Of a DNA stretch of 43,745 bases, positions 8,286 to 16,910 are shown in pieces. How positions within the stretch are numbered: the stretch's first letter is position 1; each line of letters starts with the position of its first letter. This stretch comes from DATMNI01 sp035570275 (GTDB lineage: Bacteria; Acidobacteriota; Terriglobia; Bryobacterales; Bryobacteraceae). The DNA is taken from NCBI GenBank assembly GCA_035570275.1, contig DATMNI010000308.1:1-43745 (forward strand), in the 5' to 3' direction. The notes beneath the pieces were generated by a model. The model was not told where the DNA came from, searched no databases, and saw only the letters and a list, made by a program, of their open reading frames with translations. The position numbers and the translations under genes are program-made.

Positions 8286-9356
8286 CTAGCTGTTGACGTC
8301 CTCTTTGTTCTGGATCCGCCGCTCCAGAACTTCCAGGCTGGGCTTGGTAGGTTCGGGTACGCCAGCAGCTTTGGCAGCCTCGATTTCCTTTAGAGCCTTG
8401 TCGAAATCGCCCTCCGCGGCGTACACGCGCGCTTTGGCGACATGGCCAATCCAGTGTTCCGGGAAGCGCTTGGCTACCGTGCGGTAGCCTTCGATGGCTT
8501 CCTTCTTTTTCTTATCGTTCTGAAGCTGGCGGGAATAGGAGTAGATTTGCAGCGCGTTGCCGAGTTCCAATGCCCGGCTGCGTGCCGTTGCGGCTTCGGC
8601 GCCCCGGTCCAATGCCACCAGCAGGCCCGCCTTGGTCATGAGGTTGTCGAAGTGTTCCTCCATCTGAATCGAGCGGTCGGCCCAACGCAGGCCTTCGTCC
8701 AGGTTGGTTTTCGCGCTCAGGCTGTAACCCGCGGCATCATTCCATCCCATCCAGGTGTATTGCGCCGAATTGCGGAGTTGGAAGCGGATGTTCTCGAAGG
8801 TGGCTTCCTTGCCGGCGGCCACGCGGAACGGCACGGCCAACTTCTCCCAACGCAAAGTGACCAGCGTGGAGTCTGGGTTCACGTCGTCGAAATCGTAAGC
8901 CAGAGCTTCATGGAACTCGGCGGTCTGCGGCTTCACGGTCACGCGCAGGGCGTCTTCTTTCTGGTCGTAGCTGAAGCTGCCCCAGGAGGTGGAGACCTTC
9001 GAGAAGATCACGGTCCAACTCTCGGCGGTCGGGATCATATGGAGTCCGTAAATGCCCTTGGCCAGCGGCTGACCCTCCACGGTCACCGGGTCGGTGAATT
9101 CGATGGTGGTGTTCTCATTGGCTCCGGCGCGCCAGACCTGTCCGTAAGGCACTATGGCGCCCCATAGCTTGCGCCCGCCCACCAGGGGACGGTGATAAGT
9201 GACGGTGATATCGGTGAGGCCGATGCGCTCCATGGCCACGGCCCGCTGGCTTTGGCGCGGCAGGGACATAACAAGCGACTGGGCGCGCGTGGTGGCGGCG
9301 GCGGCCAGCAGGACCCCGAGAGACAGCGAGAGACGACTCGTCTTCGACAAATGCAT
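8286..9356 (-). CDS. Secreted DUF2911 protein with C-terminal TPR-like region
   Basis: A 356-residue exported protein of unknown biochemical role. A signal peptide covers residues 1-26, with a likely cleavage after TTRAQ. The DUF2911 domain (about 35-190) is recognisable from DITVTYHRPLVGGRKLWGA, PYGQVWRAGANENT and the AKGIYGLHMIP block. A C-terminal region (about 195-345) has helical pairs such as NLDEGLRWADRSIQ and DFDKALKEIEAAKAAG, spaced like TPR repeats. The ATG at 9356 follows GAAGGGG at good distance; an upstream in-frame start would bury the signal peptide. The same-strand permease gene starts far upstream at 12196 and ends about 100 bp before this gene, so cotranscription is possible but unproven. 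Confidence 0.88.
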   Translation of the reverse strand: MHLSKTSRLSLSLGVLLAAAATTRAQSLVMSLPRQSQRAVAMERIGLTDITVTYHRPLVGGRKLWGAIVPYGQVWRAGANENTTIEFTDPVTVEGQPLAKGIYGLHMIPTAESWTVIFSKVSTSWGSFSYDQKEDALRVTVKPQTAEFHEALAYDFDDVNPDSTLVTLRWEKLAVPFRVAAGKEATFENIRFQLRNSAQYTWMGWNDAAGYSLSAKTNLDEGLRWADRSIQMEEHFDNLMTKAGLLVALDRGAEAATARSRALELGNALQIYSYSRQLQNDKKKKEAIEGYRTVAKRFPEHWIGHVAKARVYAAEGDFDKALKEIEAAKAAGVPEPTKPSLEVLERRIQNKEDVNS

Positions 9357-9454
9357 GATTTGGTACCCCTTCGGAGATTCGACGGAGCGGCTCGCCATCC
9401 GTGAGGCCCGGCGAGGGGGGTTAACTGCCGGGTAAGCGGGAGTTTACGGTGAAG

Positions 9455-12196
9455 TTACTCCGCCCGCAGCGCCTGTATCGGCGGGATCGAACTGGCGCGG
9501 AGCGCTGGAATCAACGCGGCCATCAGCGCGGAAGCACCGATTGCCAGCATCGCCACCGCCAGGATCGTTGGGTCGTAATGGTTGATGCCGTAAAGCTGGC
9601 TCCCCAGGAACCGGCCCGCCGCCAGAGTCAGTGGAACGCCCAACAGCAGTCCAAGGACGATCTGCAGCAGCGCTCCCCGCAAGATCAGTGCCAGCACGCT
9701 GCCGCGATCCGCGCCCAGCGCCATGCGCACGCCGATCTCATTGGTGCGGCTGCCAACGTTATACGCGGTGACGCCATAGAGCCCGACGGAGGCCAGCACC
9801 AGCGCCAGGCTGCCGAACAGCGAAGTGAGCCGCGCTATGAGCCGCTGCTGGCTGAAGTTACCGGCCACCTGTTCGCTCAGGCTTTGCATTCGTACTACCG
9901 GCATATTCGGATCGACACCGGCCAGCGCGCGGCGAACCTGTGCCTCTTGCAACCGCGCGCCGGGCCGCATGAGAACGACAATATCGTGCAGAAAATGCGA
10001 CCGCACTTCGCCCACGTTGAACGCCTCTTTCGCAAACACAGTGGATTGCGATACGGGCAGGAAGAAAAACGCGCCGATGGGCTTCTGCAGGTTATAAGTC
10101 AGGTATCGCGCGTCCTTCGCCACACCGATTACTTCGAATTCCCCGGCCGTCTTGATGTCGGTTCTGCCGAAATGTTTCCCGATCGGGTCCTCACTCCCGA
10201 AGAACTTTCGCGCGAACGCTTCATTGATGACGGCCACGTGCGGTGAAGCGGCCGTGTCCCGCCCGGAAATCGGCCGGCCCTTTACGATGGGGTTGCCGAT
10301 GGTGGCAAAGTATCCCGCGGTCACACGATTCCACGAAGAGCTGTAGTCGTCCTTAGGCCCGGGGGCGGCCCGGCCTTCCACGAAGATGCTGTCGTTCCAA
10401 CTGTCCCCGCTTTGCGGTGTGTACAGACAGGAATCCACCGAAGACACGCCCGGAATGCTCCCGAGCGACTCATGGATGCGCCGGTACAGCGAATCCAGTT
10501 GCGCCGGCTTGTAACCGGCAAGCACCGGATCGATATTCACCACGGTGCGCCCGACCTGTTCGAAACCGAAATCCTGGTGCTCCAGGTTGCGCAGCGCGGC
10601 GGTGAGCAATCCCGCCGCGGATAGCAGTACCAGCGAGAGCGCCGCCTGCAGGACCACCAGCGTTTTGCGGCCCAGCGAGGCCGGTCGCGTTGCGCGATTG
10701 GCGCCTCGCAACGCTTCCACGGGATCGACACGGGTGGCCATCCAGGCTGGAGCCATGCCGAATGCGACGCCGGTGATCAGCGAAATTCCGAAAGCGAAAA
10801 GCAGAACTGGTATGGACGGCGACGCACTGATGGGCGAGGCCGTCAGGCTGGGAAACGCCAGGCGCAGAATCAGACGCGTTCCGGCGAATGCAACCGCCAG
10901 GCCAGCCGCGCCTCCCAGTAGCGAAAGCACAATGGATTCCGTCAGAGCGGGCAGCACCAGCCTCCAGGTACGCGCGCCCAGTGCCATGCTCAGCGACGTT
11001 TGTTGTCGCCGTTCCATGCCGCGTACCAGCATCAGGTTCGCTACGTTGGCGCAGACGATGAGCAGCACGAACGCCGAAACCATCATCAGGATGTGCAGCC
11101 AGTGCTCATACGCCTCACGCATGCTGGTGATGCCGGCGCCCCCGGGGCTCAAATAAACGGTTTGCCTGGGCAGTCTGGCGCGCTCGTTGGCGTCCATATC
11201 GCCGATGTGCCAGCGCAGCCACTGTTGCAGTTCGACACGCATTTGGGCTTCAATTGCCGGGACGCGGGCACCGACCCGGAGGCGGCCGATCAAATCCAGC
11301 CAATGCGCGTCAACCTGTTGCAGCAGCGAACTGTCGCCTTGAACCAGAGGCTCGGTCTCCAGCGGCAGGAAGAAGTCGGGCGGCTCATTGCGCAGCGTGT
11401 CCCCGTAGAACCCCGGCGGAGCCACGCCCACGATGGTGAAGGGTTTGTCATTCAGGCTGAACGCGGCGCCAATCACCGACGGATCGAGCGCGAACTTCTG
11501 CTGCCACAGGCGATAGCTCATGACGGCCGCGGGCGGCGCGCCGGCCCGGTCGTCGGCCGCGGTCAGGGCACGCCCCGCGTAAGCGCTCACGCCGAACATC
11601 GCGAAGTAGTTGCCGGATACAAATTCAGCAGGGTAAGTCTCGGCGGCATTGGCGTTATGCGCGCGCCGCACGCCTAGCAGTGTCCCCCCGGCCTGAAAGG
11701 CGGCCATCTCCTCGAAGCCCTCCGTGTGATTCCGAAAGTGCTTATAGAGGTCGTAAGAGACGATGGAATACTCCCCGTCCTGGCTGTACCCGCCCCAAAC
11801 ACAGCAATGGATTTCCTTGCCGATGCGATACAACCGACCGGGGTTCGCCACGGGTAGCGATTGGAGCAGAACGGCATGCACCAGCGTGAAAATCGATGTG
11901 GTGGCGCCGATGCCCAGGGCGAGCGTGAGGGTAGCGGTGATGGTGAATGCCGGAGCCTTGCGCAGGCGCCGCAGCGCGTGCCGCGTGTCGTGCCCCAGAT
12001 TCTCCAGCCACAGACACCGGCCGGACTCGTAGAAGCGCTCCCCGGCGGCGGCGAGGTTCCCGAGATTTCGCCGGGCCGCGTGATACGCCTGGTCCTCCGG
12101 CAGTCCTTCGGCTCGAAGGCGATCCATTTCCAGCTCGAGATGCGCCTGAAGTTCCTTGGAGAAATCGGCTTGAGACCGGCGCCGGCGGCCAAACAT
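9455..12196 (-). CDS. ADOP-type large FtsX/MacB-like permease 1
   Basis: A 913-residue inner-membrane protein of the 'acidobacterial duplicated orphan permease' class. Order: a cytoplasmic N-terminal segment (ELQAHLELEMDRLRAEG, RRNLGN), a first transmembrane helix (ITATLTLALGIGATTSIFTLV), a MacB-type periplasmic core, a three-helix FtsX block (ANVANLMLVRGMERRQQTSL onwards), a second periplasmic core, and a second FtsX block near the C terminus (VGLYGVTAYNVGSRTNEIG). No ATPase gene adjoins it, as is usual for these orphans. Such proteins are thought to act in export or envelope signalling, but substrates are unknown. The gene begins four bases after the padR stop codon, with GGAGGG as ribosome-binding site, so it is translationally linked to padR. 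Confidence 0.92.
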   Translation of the reverse strand: MFGRRRRSQADFSKELQAHLELEMDRLRAEGLPEDQAYHAARRNLGNLAAAGERFYESGRCLWLENLGHDTRHALRRLRKAPAFTITATLTLALGIGATTSIFTLVHAVLLQSLPVANPGRLYRIGKEIHCCVWGGYSQDGEYSIVSYDLYKHFRNHTEGFEEMAAFQAGGTLLGVRRAHNANAAETYPAEFVSGNYFAMFGVSAYAGRALTAADDRAGAPPAAVMSYRLWQQKFALDPSVIGAAFSLNDKPFTIVGVAPPGFYGDTLRNEPPDFFLPLETEPLVQGDSSLLQQVDAHWLDLIGRLRVGARVPAIEAQMRVELQQWLRWHIGDMDANERARLPRQTVYLSPGGAGITSMREAYEHWLHILMMVSAFVLLIVCANVANLMLVRGMERRQQTSLSMALGARTWRLVLPALTESIVLSLLGGAAGLAVAFAGTRLILRLAFPSLTASPISASPSIPVLLFAFGISLITGVAFGMAPAWMATRVDPVEALRGANRATRPASLGRKTLVVLQAALSLVLLSAAGLLTAALRNLEHQDFGFEQVGRTVVNIDPVLAGYKPAQLDSLYRRIHESLGSIPGVSSVDSCLYTPQSGDSWNDSIFVEGRAAPGPKDDYSSSWNRVTAGYFATIGNPIVKGRPISGRDTAASPHVAVINEAFARKFFGSEDPIGKHFGRTDIKTAGEFEVIGVAKDARYLTYNLQKPIGAFFFLPVSQSTVFAKEAFNVGEVRSHFLHDIVVLMRPGARLQEAQVRRALAGVDPNMPVVRMQSLSEQVAGNFSQQRLIARLTSLFGSLALVLASVGLYGVTAYNVGSRTNEIGVRMALGADRGSVLALILRGALLQIVLGLLLGVPLTLAAGRFLGSQLYGINHYDPTILAVAMLAIGASALMAALIPALRASSIPPIQALRAE

Positions 12197-12200
12197 ATGG

Positions 12201-12572
12201 TTAGCCCTCCTTCACGGGAACCACGAGTTTTTCGAGGTCGAGAATGCGCGCCATGGCAGTGGCCAGCGTGCGCCACCGGCCGGTTTCCTGCGCCAGATGC
12301 CGGCGGCCTTTGGCGGTCAACTTATAGAACCGTGCCTTGCGGTTGTTCAGAGACACGCCCCACTCGGCAGAGATCCATTGCTGCGCCTCCAGCCGCTGCA
12401 AGGCCGGATACAGCGCTCCATGGTCAACCAGCAGAACGTCTTCGGAATTCAGTTGAATGGCGCGGGCAATGCCCTGCCCATGCTCCGGACCGAAAAGGAG
12501 GATTCGGAGGATGAGGAGGTCGAGCGTCCCTTGCAACAGGGCGATGCGATTCTTTTCTTCCCGATGGAACAT
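12201..12572 (-). CDS. PadR-family transcriptional regulator
   Basis: A 123-residue winged-helix repressor. The PadR signature runs LLQGTLDLLILRILL, then GPEHGQGIARAIQ, then the recognition region HGALYPALQRLEAQQWISAEWG and the wing RKARFYKLTAKGRRHL. The C-terminal helix (RWRTLATAMARIL) would provide the dimer interface. Members sense small hydrophobic ligands and often repress a neighbouring transporter and themselves. Here the downstream permease follows within four bases, and a structured operator-like array lies 9-55 bp ahead of the start codon, consistent with autoregulation. That is inference from layout. Confidence 0.93.
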   Translation of the reverse strand: MFHREEKNRIALLQGTLDLLILRILLFGPEHGQGIARAIQLNSEDVLLVDHGALYPALQRLEAQQWISAEWGVSLNNRKARFYKLTAKGRRHLAQETGRWRTLATAMARILDLEKLVVPVKEG

Positions 12573-12580
12573 ATCGTCAG

Positions 12581-12627
12581 GTCATATCCTAACCCATACG
12601 ACGGGTTAGATGCTAACCCATATGACG
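12581..12627. promoter_or_regulatory. Probable PadR operator array
   Basis: Immediately upstream of padR, two direct copies of CTAACCCATAYGACG lie 24 bp apart (12589-12603 and 12613-12627). Between them is a perfect inverted repeat, GGGTTAG-3 bases-CTAACCC. The whole array is bounded by GTCATAT (12581) and ATATGAC (ending 12626), which are reverse complements. This nested symmetry suits a dimeric winged-helix repressor. No clean -35/-10 could be assigned inside it. Confidence 0.7.
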
Positions 12628-12759
12628 CGCGCCGGGCGCCTCCGTTAGCGAAACGCGTGAAAATCTTTCCGCCTTGCCGAAAAAGGGAGCCGCGGAAAAT
12701 GGGTCAGATAGGGCTCGCGATCCGTTCGGTGCCTGCTGTTCGGCTTTTAAGAGTGTTTT

Positions 12760-15423
12760 CTACCCCCGCCGCAGCGCGGCCATGGGATCGATCCTGGCGG
12801 CCCGGCGTGCCGCAATATAGGTCGCCAGCAGGGCGACGGCCGTCAGAATCAACGCGACCGCCAGAAAGGTGGCGGGGTCGGTGGCCTTCACGTGAAATAG
12901 CAGGCTGCCCAGAAATCTCGTCAACGCCAGCGCGCCTGCCAGACCCGCCGCGACCCCCGCCATCGCCAGCGCCATCCCGCGCCGGATCATCAGCCGCAAC
13001 ACATCGGCCTGCGCCGCGCCTAACGCCATGCGAATGCCAATCTCGTGGGTACGTTGCGCCACGGAGTACGAAACTACCCCGTAGATTCCGACCGCTGCCA
13101 ACCCCATCGCCAACGCGCCGAACGCCGCCAGCAGCGTCATCAGAAAGCGGCGCTGCTGAAGCGGTTCGGCGATAATTTCCTCCATCGGCTTCACGTTCGC
13201 CACGGGCACATCCGGGTCCAGCGCTATTGCTTCCCGCCGTATGGCGGCGGCCAGGGAGCCTGGGGCGGTGCTGCGGACCACCAGATGCCGTGGGTTCAGC
13301 ACCCAGTGGAATTGCGTGTAAGGAACATACAGTTCGGGACGCGGGGCCAGTTTCGGTCCCCGCGTGAGCACGTTGCCGGCGACGCCCACTACCGTCAGCC
13401 AAGGCCAGTTATCGGCGGTTGCTCCCAACCGGAGGCGCTTGCCGATGGGGTTCTGCCCTGGCCACATGTCGCTCGCCAGTTGGGCGTTGACAATCGCCGC
13501 AGGCAGTGCGCTCGGGGTGTCGCTATCCGCAAACACACGCCCCTGGCGCAGCGGAATTCCCATGGCAGCGAAGTACTGCGGGCTCACCACCAGGTAGTTC
13601 GCGCCGGGCACCTCTCCGGGCGCGGGATCCGGGTGGTCTTCGGTCCAGAAATCGAAGCCGGCCCAACCGTTGATCGGCAAGCCGCGGCTGATGCTGACGG
13701 ATTGGACACCGGGCAAACGTTCCACCCGCGCCAACAGTTGCTGGAAGAACTGCGATTGACTCTGTTGAGCCCGATAACGGACGCCGCGCAGGGGCATCCG
13801 CATGGTCAGCACGTTTCGCGGATCGAAGCCAAGCTCCACGCGGCTGAACTGGACCATGGTTCGGATCATCAGGGCGGCGCCAGCCACCAGCACCAGCGCC
13901 AGCGCGAATTCCGCGGCCACCAGGAGGCCGCGCAAACGCCAACCGCGCGCGCCTTCTTTCCCACCTGCAAGAGGTCCGCGCACACCGGTCTTCAACAGTT
14001 CGTTCACATCGGGCCGCGACGCCGTGAGCGCCGGCGCCACGCCGAACAGGATGCCGGTGACGGCGGTGAGCAGCATGGTGTAGCCGAGGATTTGCAGGTC
14101 GACACCGGCGGCATCAATGCCCCAGGTGCCGGCGGGCGCCAGCGCTCGCAGGGCCCTGACGCCGGCGCCGGCCAGCGCCAGACCGAGCGTGCCGCCCAGC
14201 GCCGCCAACTGAAGATTCTCGGCCAGCAACTGCTGCATCAGACGCCCGCGCCCGGCCCCGAGAGCGGTGCGAATTCCAATTTCCCGGCCGCGGCCCGCGC
14301 CGCGCGCCAATAGAAGGCTGGCCAGGTTCGCGCAGGCGATGAGCAACACCAGAAACACCGCGCCCAGAACCACCAGTAGCGCGGGACGCACGCCGCCGAC
14401 TGCTTGATCGTGAATTCGGACCAGCCCCACGCCCCAACCTTTGGCCTCGGGATACTGCTGCTCAATGCCGCGGGCAATCGCGTCCATCTCCGATTGTGCC
14501 TGTTCCACGGCAACGCCGCGCTTGAGCCGGGCCATGGCTACGTAGGTGTGATCCGTCCTGGCGCCCGGCCGTAGCGGCAGCCCCGAAGTCCAGAGTTGGG
14601 GGTCCTCCTGAAAGTACGCAGCCGAGACATCGGCATAGCCGGCTGGCATGATTCCAACCACAGTGTGGCTGACGCCGTTCAGCACCACCTGTTTTCCGAT
14701 AGCGGCTCGGTCGCCTGCCCAGAAACGCTGCCACATGGGGTAGCTCAGTACGGCCACCGGTGCGTTCCCGGGGTCGTCATCCTCCGGTAGAAACCCGCGG
14801 CCGAGCCAGGGCTTGACGCCGAGTAACGTGAATAGATTCGCCGTGGCCCGAACGCCCTCGATCTCGGCCGGCTCACCTGCGCCGGTGAGATTGAACGTGG
14901 TCGGATTCACGGCCGCCATATCTTCGAAGACGTGGTTCTTGGACTTCCAGTCCACGAAATTGGCGATGGAAACGATATTGTTGTACCAGCCGCTCTGCGG
15001 TTTCTGTTCCCAGACCATCACCAGGCTGTTGGCTTCCCGATATGGCAGCGGCTTGAGCAGGACTGCCTTCACTACGCTGAAAATCGCGCTGTTGGCGCCG
15101 ATGCCGAGAGCCAGAGTCAAGATCGCAACAGATGTAAAGCCCGGGTTCTTGCGGAGGGTTCGAGTAGCATACTGCAGATCGCGCGCCAGATTGTCCAGCC
15201 AGGGCAGTCTGGCATTTTCGCGGCACTGTTCCCGGGTTTGGGTGGCGCCGCCCAGCCGTAACAGTGCGCGGCGGCGGGCTTCGGCCGGAGACATGCCGGC
15301 GCGGAGGTTGTCATCCACGTGGAGTTGAATGTGGGCCTCCATCTCTTCCGCAAAGTCGCCTTGGCGGCGCCCGAGGTGAAGTGTGGCGGCGAAACGGAGG
15401 AAGAAAGCGCGTAGCCGTCTCAT
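12760..15423 (-). CDS. ADOP-type large FtsX/MacB-like permease 2
   Basis: An 887-residue permease with the same plan as the 9455-12196 gene: N-terminal cytoplasmic EEMEAHIQLHVDDNLRAGMS segment, first helix (TSVAILTLALGIGANSAIFSVV), MacB-type core with the FLPEDDDPGNAPVAVLSY block, FtsX block one (ANLASLLLARGAGRGREIGI), second core, and FtsX block two (VGIYGVVSYSVAQRTHEIG). It ends PMAALRRG, the usual family tail. The ATG at 15423 follows TAGGAGA and matches the family N terminus; the open frame further upstream runs through repetitive DNA. No ATPase gene is nearby. It is not contiguous with padR (187-bp gap), but a word shared with the padR operator lies just upstream of its start. Confidence 0.92.
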   Translation of the reverse strand: MRRLRAFFLRFAATLHLGRRQGDFAEEMEAHIQLHVDDNLRAGMSPAEARRRALLRLGGATQTREQCRENARLPWLDNLARDLQYATRTLRKNPGFTSVAILTLALGIGANSAIFSVVKAVLLKPLPYREANSLVMVWEQKPQSGWYNNIVSIANFVDWKSKNHVFEDMAAVNPTTFNLTGAGEPAEIEGVRATANLFTLLGVKPWLGRGFLPEDDDPGNAPVAVLSYPMWQRFWAGDRAAIGKQVVLNGVSHTVVGIMPAGYADVSAAYFQEDPQLWTSGLPLRPGARTDHTYVAMARLKRGVAVEQAQSEMDAIARGIEQQYPEAKGWGVGLVRIHDQAVGGVRPALLVVLGAVFLVLLIACANLASLLLARGAGRGREIGIRTALGAGRGRLMQQLLAENLQLAALGGTLGLALAGAGVRALRALAPAGTWGIDAAGVDLQILGYTMLLTAVTGILFGVAPALTASRPDVNELLKTGVRGPLAGGKEGARGWRLRGLLVAAEFALALVLVAGAALMIRTMVQFSRVELGFDPRNVLTMRMPLRGVRYRAQQSQSQFFQQLLARVERLPGVQSVSISRGLPINGWAGFDFWTEDHPDPAPGEVPGANYLVVSPQYFAAMGIPLRQGRVFADSDTPSALPAAIVNAQLASDMWPGQNPIGKRLRLGATADNWPWLTVVGVAGNVLTRGPKLAPRPELYVPYTQFHWVLNPRHLVVRSTAPGSLAAAIRREAIALDPDVPVANVKPMEEIIAEPLQQRRFLMTLLAAFGALAMGLAAVGIYGVVSYSVAQRTHEIGIRMALGAAQADVLRLMIRRGMALAMAGVAAGLAGALALTRFLGSLLFHVKATDPATFLAVALILTAVALLATYIAARRAARIDPMAALRRG

Positions 15424-15436
15424 ACAGTCTCCTATT

Positions 15437-15451
15437 GGTTTACCATATGAC
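15437..15451. promoter_or_regulatory. Operator-like word upstream of permease 2
   Basis: GGTTTACCATATGAC continues as G and shares CCATATGACG with both position and orientation-matched copies in the padR array (12613-12627). It lies 14-28 bp ahead of the permease 2 start codon. This suggests that PadR also controls permease 2. The word is short, so the match needs support from related genomes or binding data. Confidence 0.4.
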
Positions 15452-15554
15452 GACGCGGATCGCGAGTGGTTAGCCGTAGCCGCGACCCTCTGGGTGGCAC
15501 CTCCTAAATAAACGTGCCGCGGCGCCGATAGCCCGAATCGATTACACGCTTCCT

Positions 15555-15615
15555 TGCCGGGCGACAGGCCGGTGCGGGGCAACAGACCGGTGCCCGGCAA
15601 CAGGCCGGGGCGCTC
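15555..15615. repeat. Imperfect tandem repeat of a CAACAGRCCGGTGC word
   Basis: Three adjacent variants of about 17 bp (GGCGACAGGCCGGTGCG, GGGCAACAGACCGGTGCCC, GGCAACAGGCCGGGGCGC) lie between the divergent permease 2 and galT genes. No coding role is apparent. They are of the same style as the other word duplications in this window. Confidence 0.75.
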
Positions 15616-15667
15616 GACGGTCGCGCACCCTGGCACATGTCGCAGCCCCGCGCTTACCCATCCACGC

Positions 15668-15673
15668 TATAAT
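15668..15673 (+). promoter_or_regulatory. Possible -10 element for galT
   Basis: A perfect TATAAT lies 47 bp before the galT start codon, in otherwise GC-rich DNA. The region 17 bp upstream is GC-rich and has no good -35 hexamer, so the promoter would be of the -10-dominated or activator-dependent kind. Confidence 0.4.
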
Positions 15674-15719
15674 CGTCAGTTGTCAAATCCCGCTCGACAC
15701 TCCGGAGGAACCACAACCC

Positions 15720-16721
15720 TTGCCCGAATTACGTAAGGACCCCATCACTGGGCGATGGGTAATCATTGCCACGGATCGCGCCAAACGCCCCAGCGATTTC
15801 ATCCGGCAAAGTGTGCCGCCTCCCGCAGCCACGATTTGTCCGTTCGATTACGGCAACGAGCACAAAACCCCACCGGAGGTCCTGGCCTACCGCTCCAGCG
15901 GCGCGCGGGATCAGGCCGGCTGGCGCGTGCGCGTGGTGCCCAATAAATTCCCGGTGCTGGGCATCGAAGGCGAACTCAACAAGCAGGCCGACCTGATGTA
16001 CGACAAGATGAACGGCATCGGCGCCCACGAGGTCATCATCGAAACCCCGGACCACTCGGCCACGTTCTCCGACTTACCGGAAAAGCAGATCGAAGAAGTC
16101 CTCTGGGCCTTCAAGGATCGCGTCAGCGACCTGAAAAAGGACCGGCGGTTCCGCTACATCCTCCTGTTCAAGAACCACGGCGAGGCAGCCGGAGCATCGC
16201 TCGAGCATTCGCACAGCCAGCTCATCGCGCTACCGGTGATTCCGGGAAGCGTCAAGGAGGAAGTGGATGGCGCTCTGTTCTTTTACAGCCAGAGAGACCG
16301 CTGCATTTTTTGCGACATCGTCCGCCAGGAGATCACAGCCGGCGTGCGCATGGTGATGGAGACCGACCGCTTCGCCGTGTTGGAGCCCTACGCTCCCCGC
16401 TTTCCGTTTGAGACCTGGATTTTGCCCAAGCGCCACGAATCGCACTTTGAAGAATCCGATGGAGCCACGCTGCAAAACCTGGCGTGGGTTCTGCGCTCCA
16501 CTATGCGGAAAATCGACAAGGTGCTGGAGCGCCCGGCCTACAACTTCATCGTGCATAGCTCACCGGTTCAGGATGCCCCGCTGCCGCATTACCATTGGCA
16601 CATCGAGATCATTCCGAAGTTGACGAAGGTTGCCGGCTTCGAGTGGGGTACCGGGTTCTATATCAATCCAACCCCGCCTGAAGAATCCGCCCGATTCTTG
16701 AGGGAGGCCGGATTGGGGTAG
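15720..16721 (+). CDS. galT: Galactose-1-phosphate uridylyltransferase
   Basis: Leloir pathway enzyme of 333 residues that exchanges UMP between UDP-glucose and galactose-1-phosphate. The active-site loop reads GASLEHSHSQ, with His165 as the uridylylated nucleophile; serine replaces the usual proline of HPH. The zinc site near the N terminus reads CPFDYGNE (residues 40-47), so the second cysteine of the usual CxxC is an aspartate. His112 and His163 fit the remaining ligands. A second CIFC pair sits near residue 203, and the C-terminal HYHWHIEIIP motif is intact. The TTG start follows GGAGGA by about 11 bases. No galK or galE is nearby. The gene lies divergent to permease 2, behind repetitive DNA. 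Confidence 0.92.
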   Translation: MPELRKDPITGRWVIIATDRAKRPSDFIRQSVPPPAATICPFDYGNEHKTPPEVLAYRSSGARDQAGWRVRVVPNKFPVLGIEGELNKQADLMYDKMNGIGAHEVIIETPDHSATFSDLPEKQIEEVLWAFKDRVSDLKKDRRFRYILLFKNHGEAAGASLEHSHSQLIALPVIPGSVKEEVDGALFFYSQRDRCIFCDIVRQEITAGVRMVMETDRFAVLEPYAPRFPFETWILPKRHESHFEESDGATLQNLAWVLRSTMRKIDKVLERPAYNFIVHSSPVQDAPLPHYHWHIEIIPKLTKVAGFEWGTGFYINPTPPEESARFLREAGLG

Positions 16722-16734
16722 GCTGCGGCGGCCC

Positions 16735-16860
16735 TGGAAGAGCCGGCGGCATGGAAGAGTCGGGGTTGCCTGGAAGTTCTGGGGTTGCCTGGAAGAGCCG
16801 GGCTGCGTGCGGAGCCGGGTTGCCTGCGGGAGCCGGGTGGCTTGCGCCGGTCCGCCGCCG
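16735..16860. repeat. Degenerate tandem repeat of GGTTGCCTGGAAGAGCCGG words
   Basis: From the galT stop to the promoter of the TPR gene, variants of GCCTGGAAGAGCCGGG and GGAGCCGGGTTGCCTGCGG follow one another about six times. No reading frame of interest. The stretch looks like unequal amplification of a short word in a gene tail or spacer. Confidence 0.8.
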
Positions 16861-16871
16861 TTTGATATAAA
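16842..16871 (+). promoter_or_regulatory. Candidate sigma-70 promoter of the TPR-yvcK operon
   Basis: TTGCGC and TATAAA are separated by 18 bp, and the -10 lies 40 bp ahead of the TPR gene's ATG. This is the only place in the spacer with AT-rich -10 character. The -35 matches consensus in four of six positions. Confidence 0.5.
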
Positions 16872-16910
16872 CGCTTATCGTTCGACGCGCCAGAGTAGGG
16901 CTGGCTAAAG

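Noticed and set aside
15424..15636. N-terminal extension of permease 2 to 15636
   Set aside because: The extra 71 codons translate the tandem repeat (GLLPGTGLLPRTG) and lack family similarity; a good ribosome-binding site precedes the ATG at 15423.
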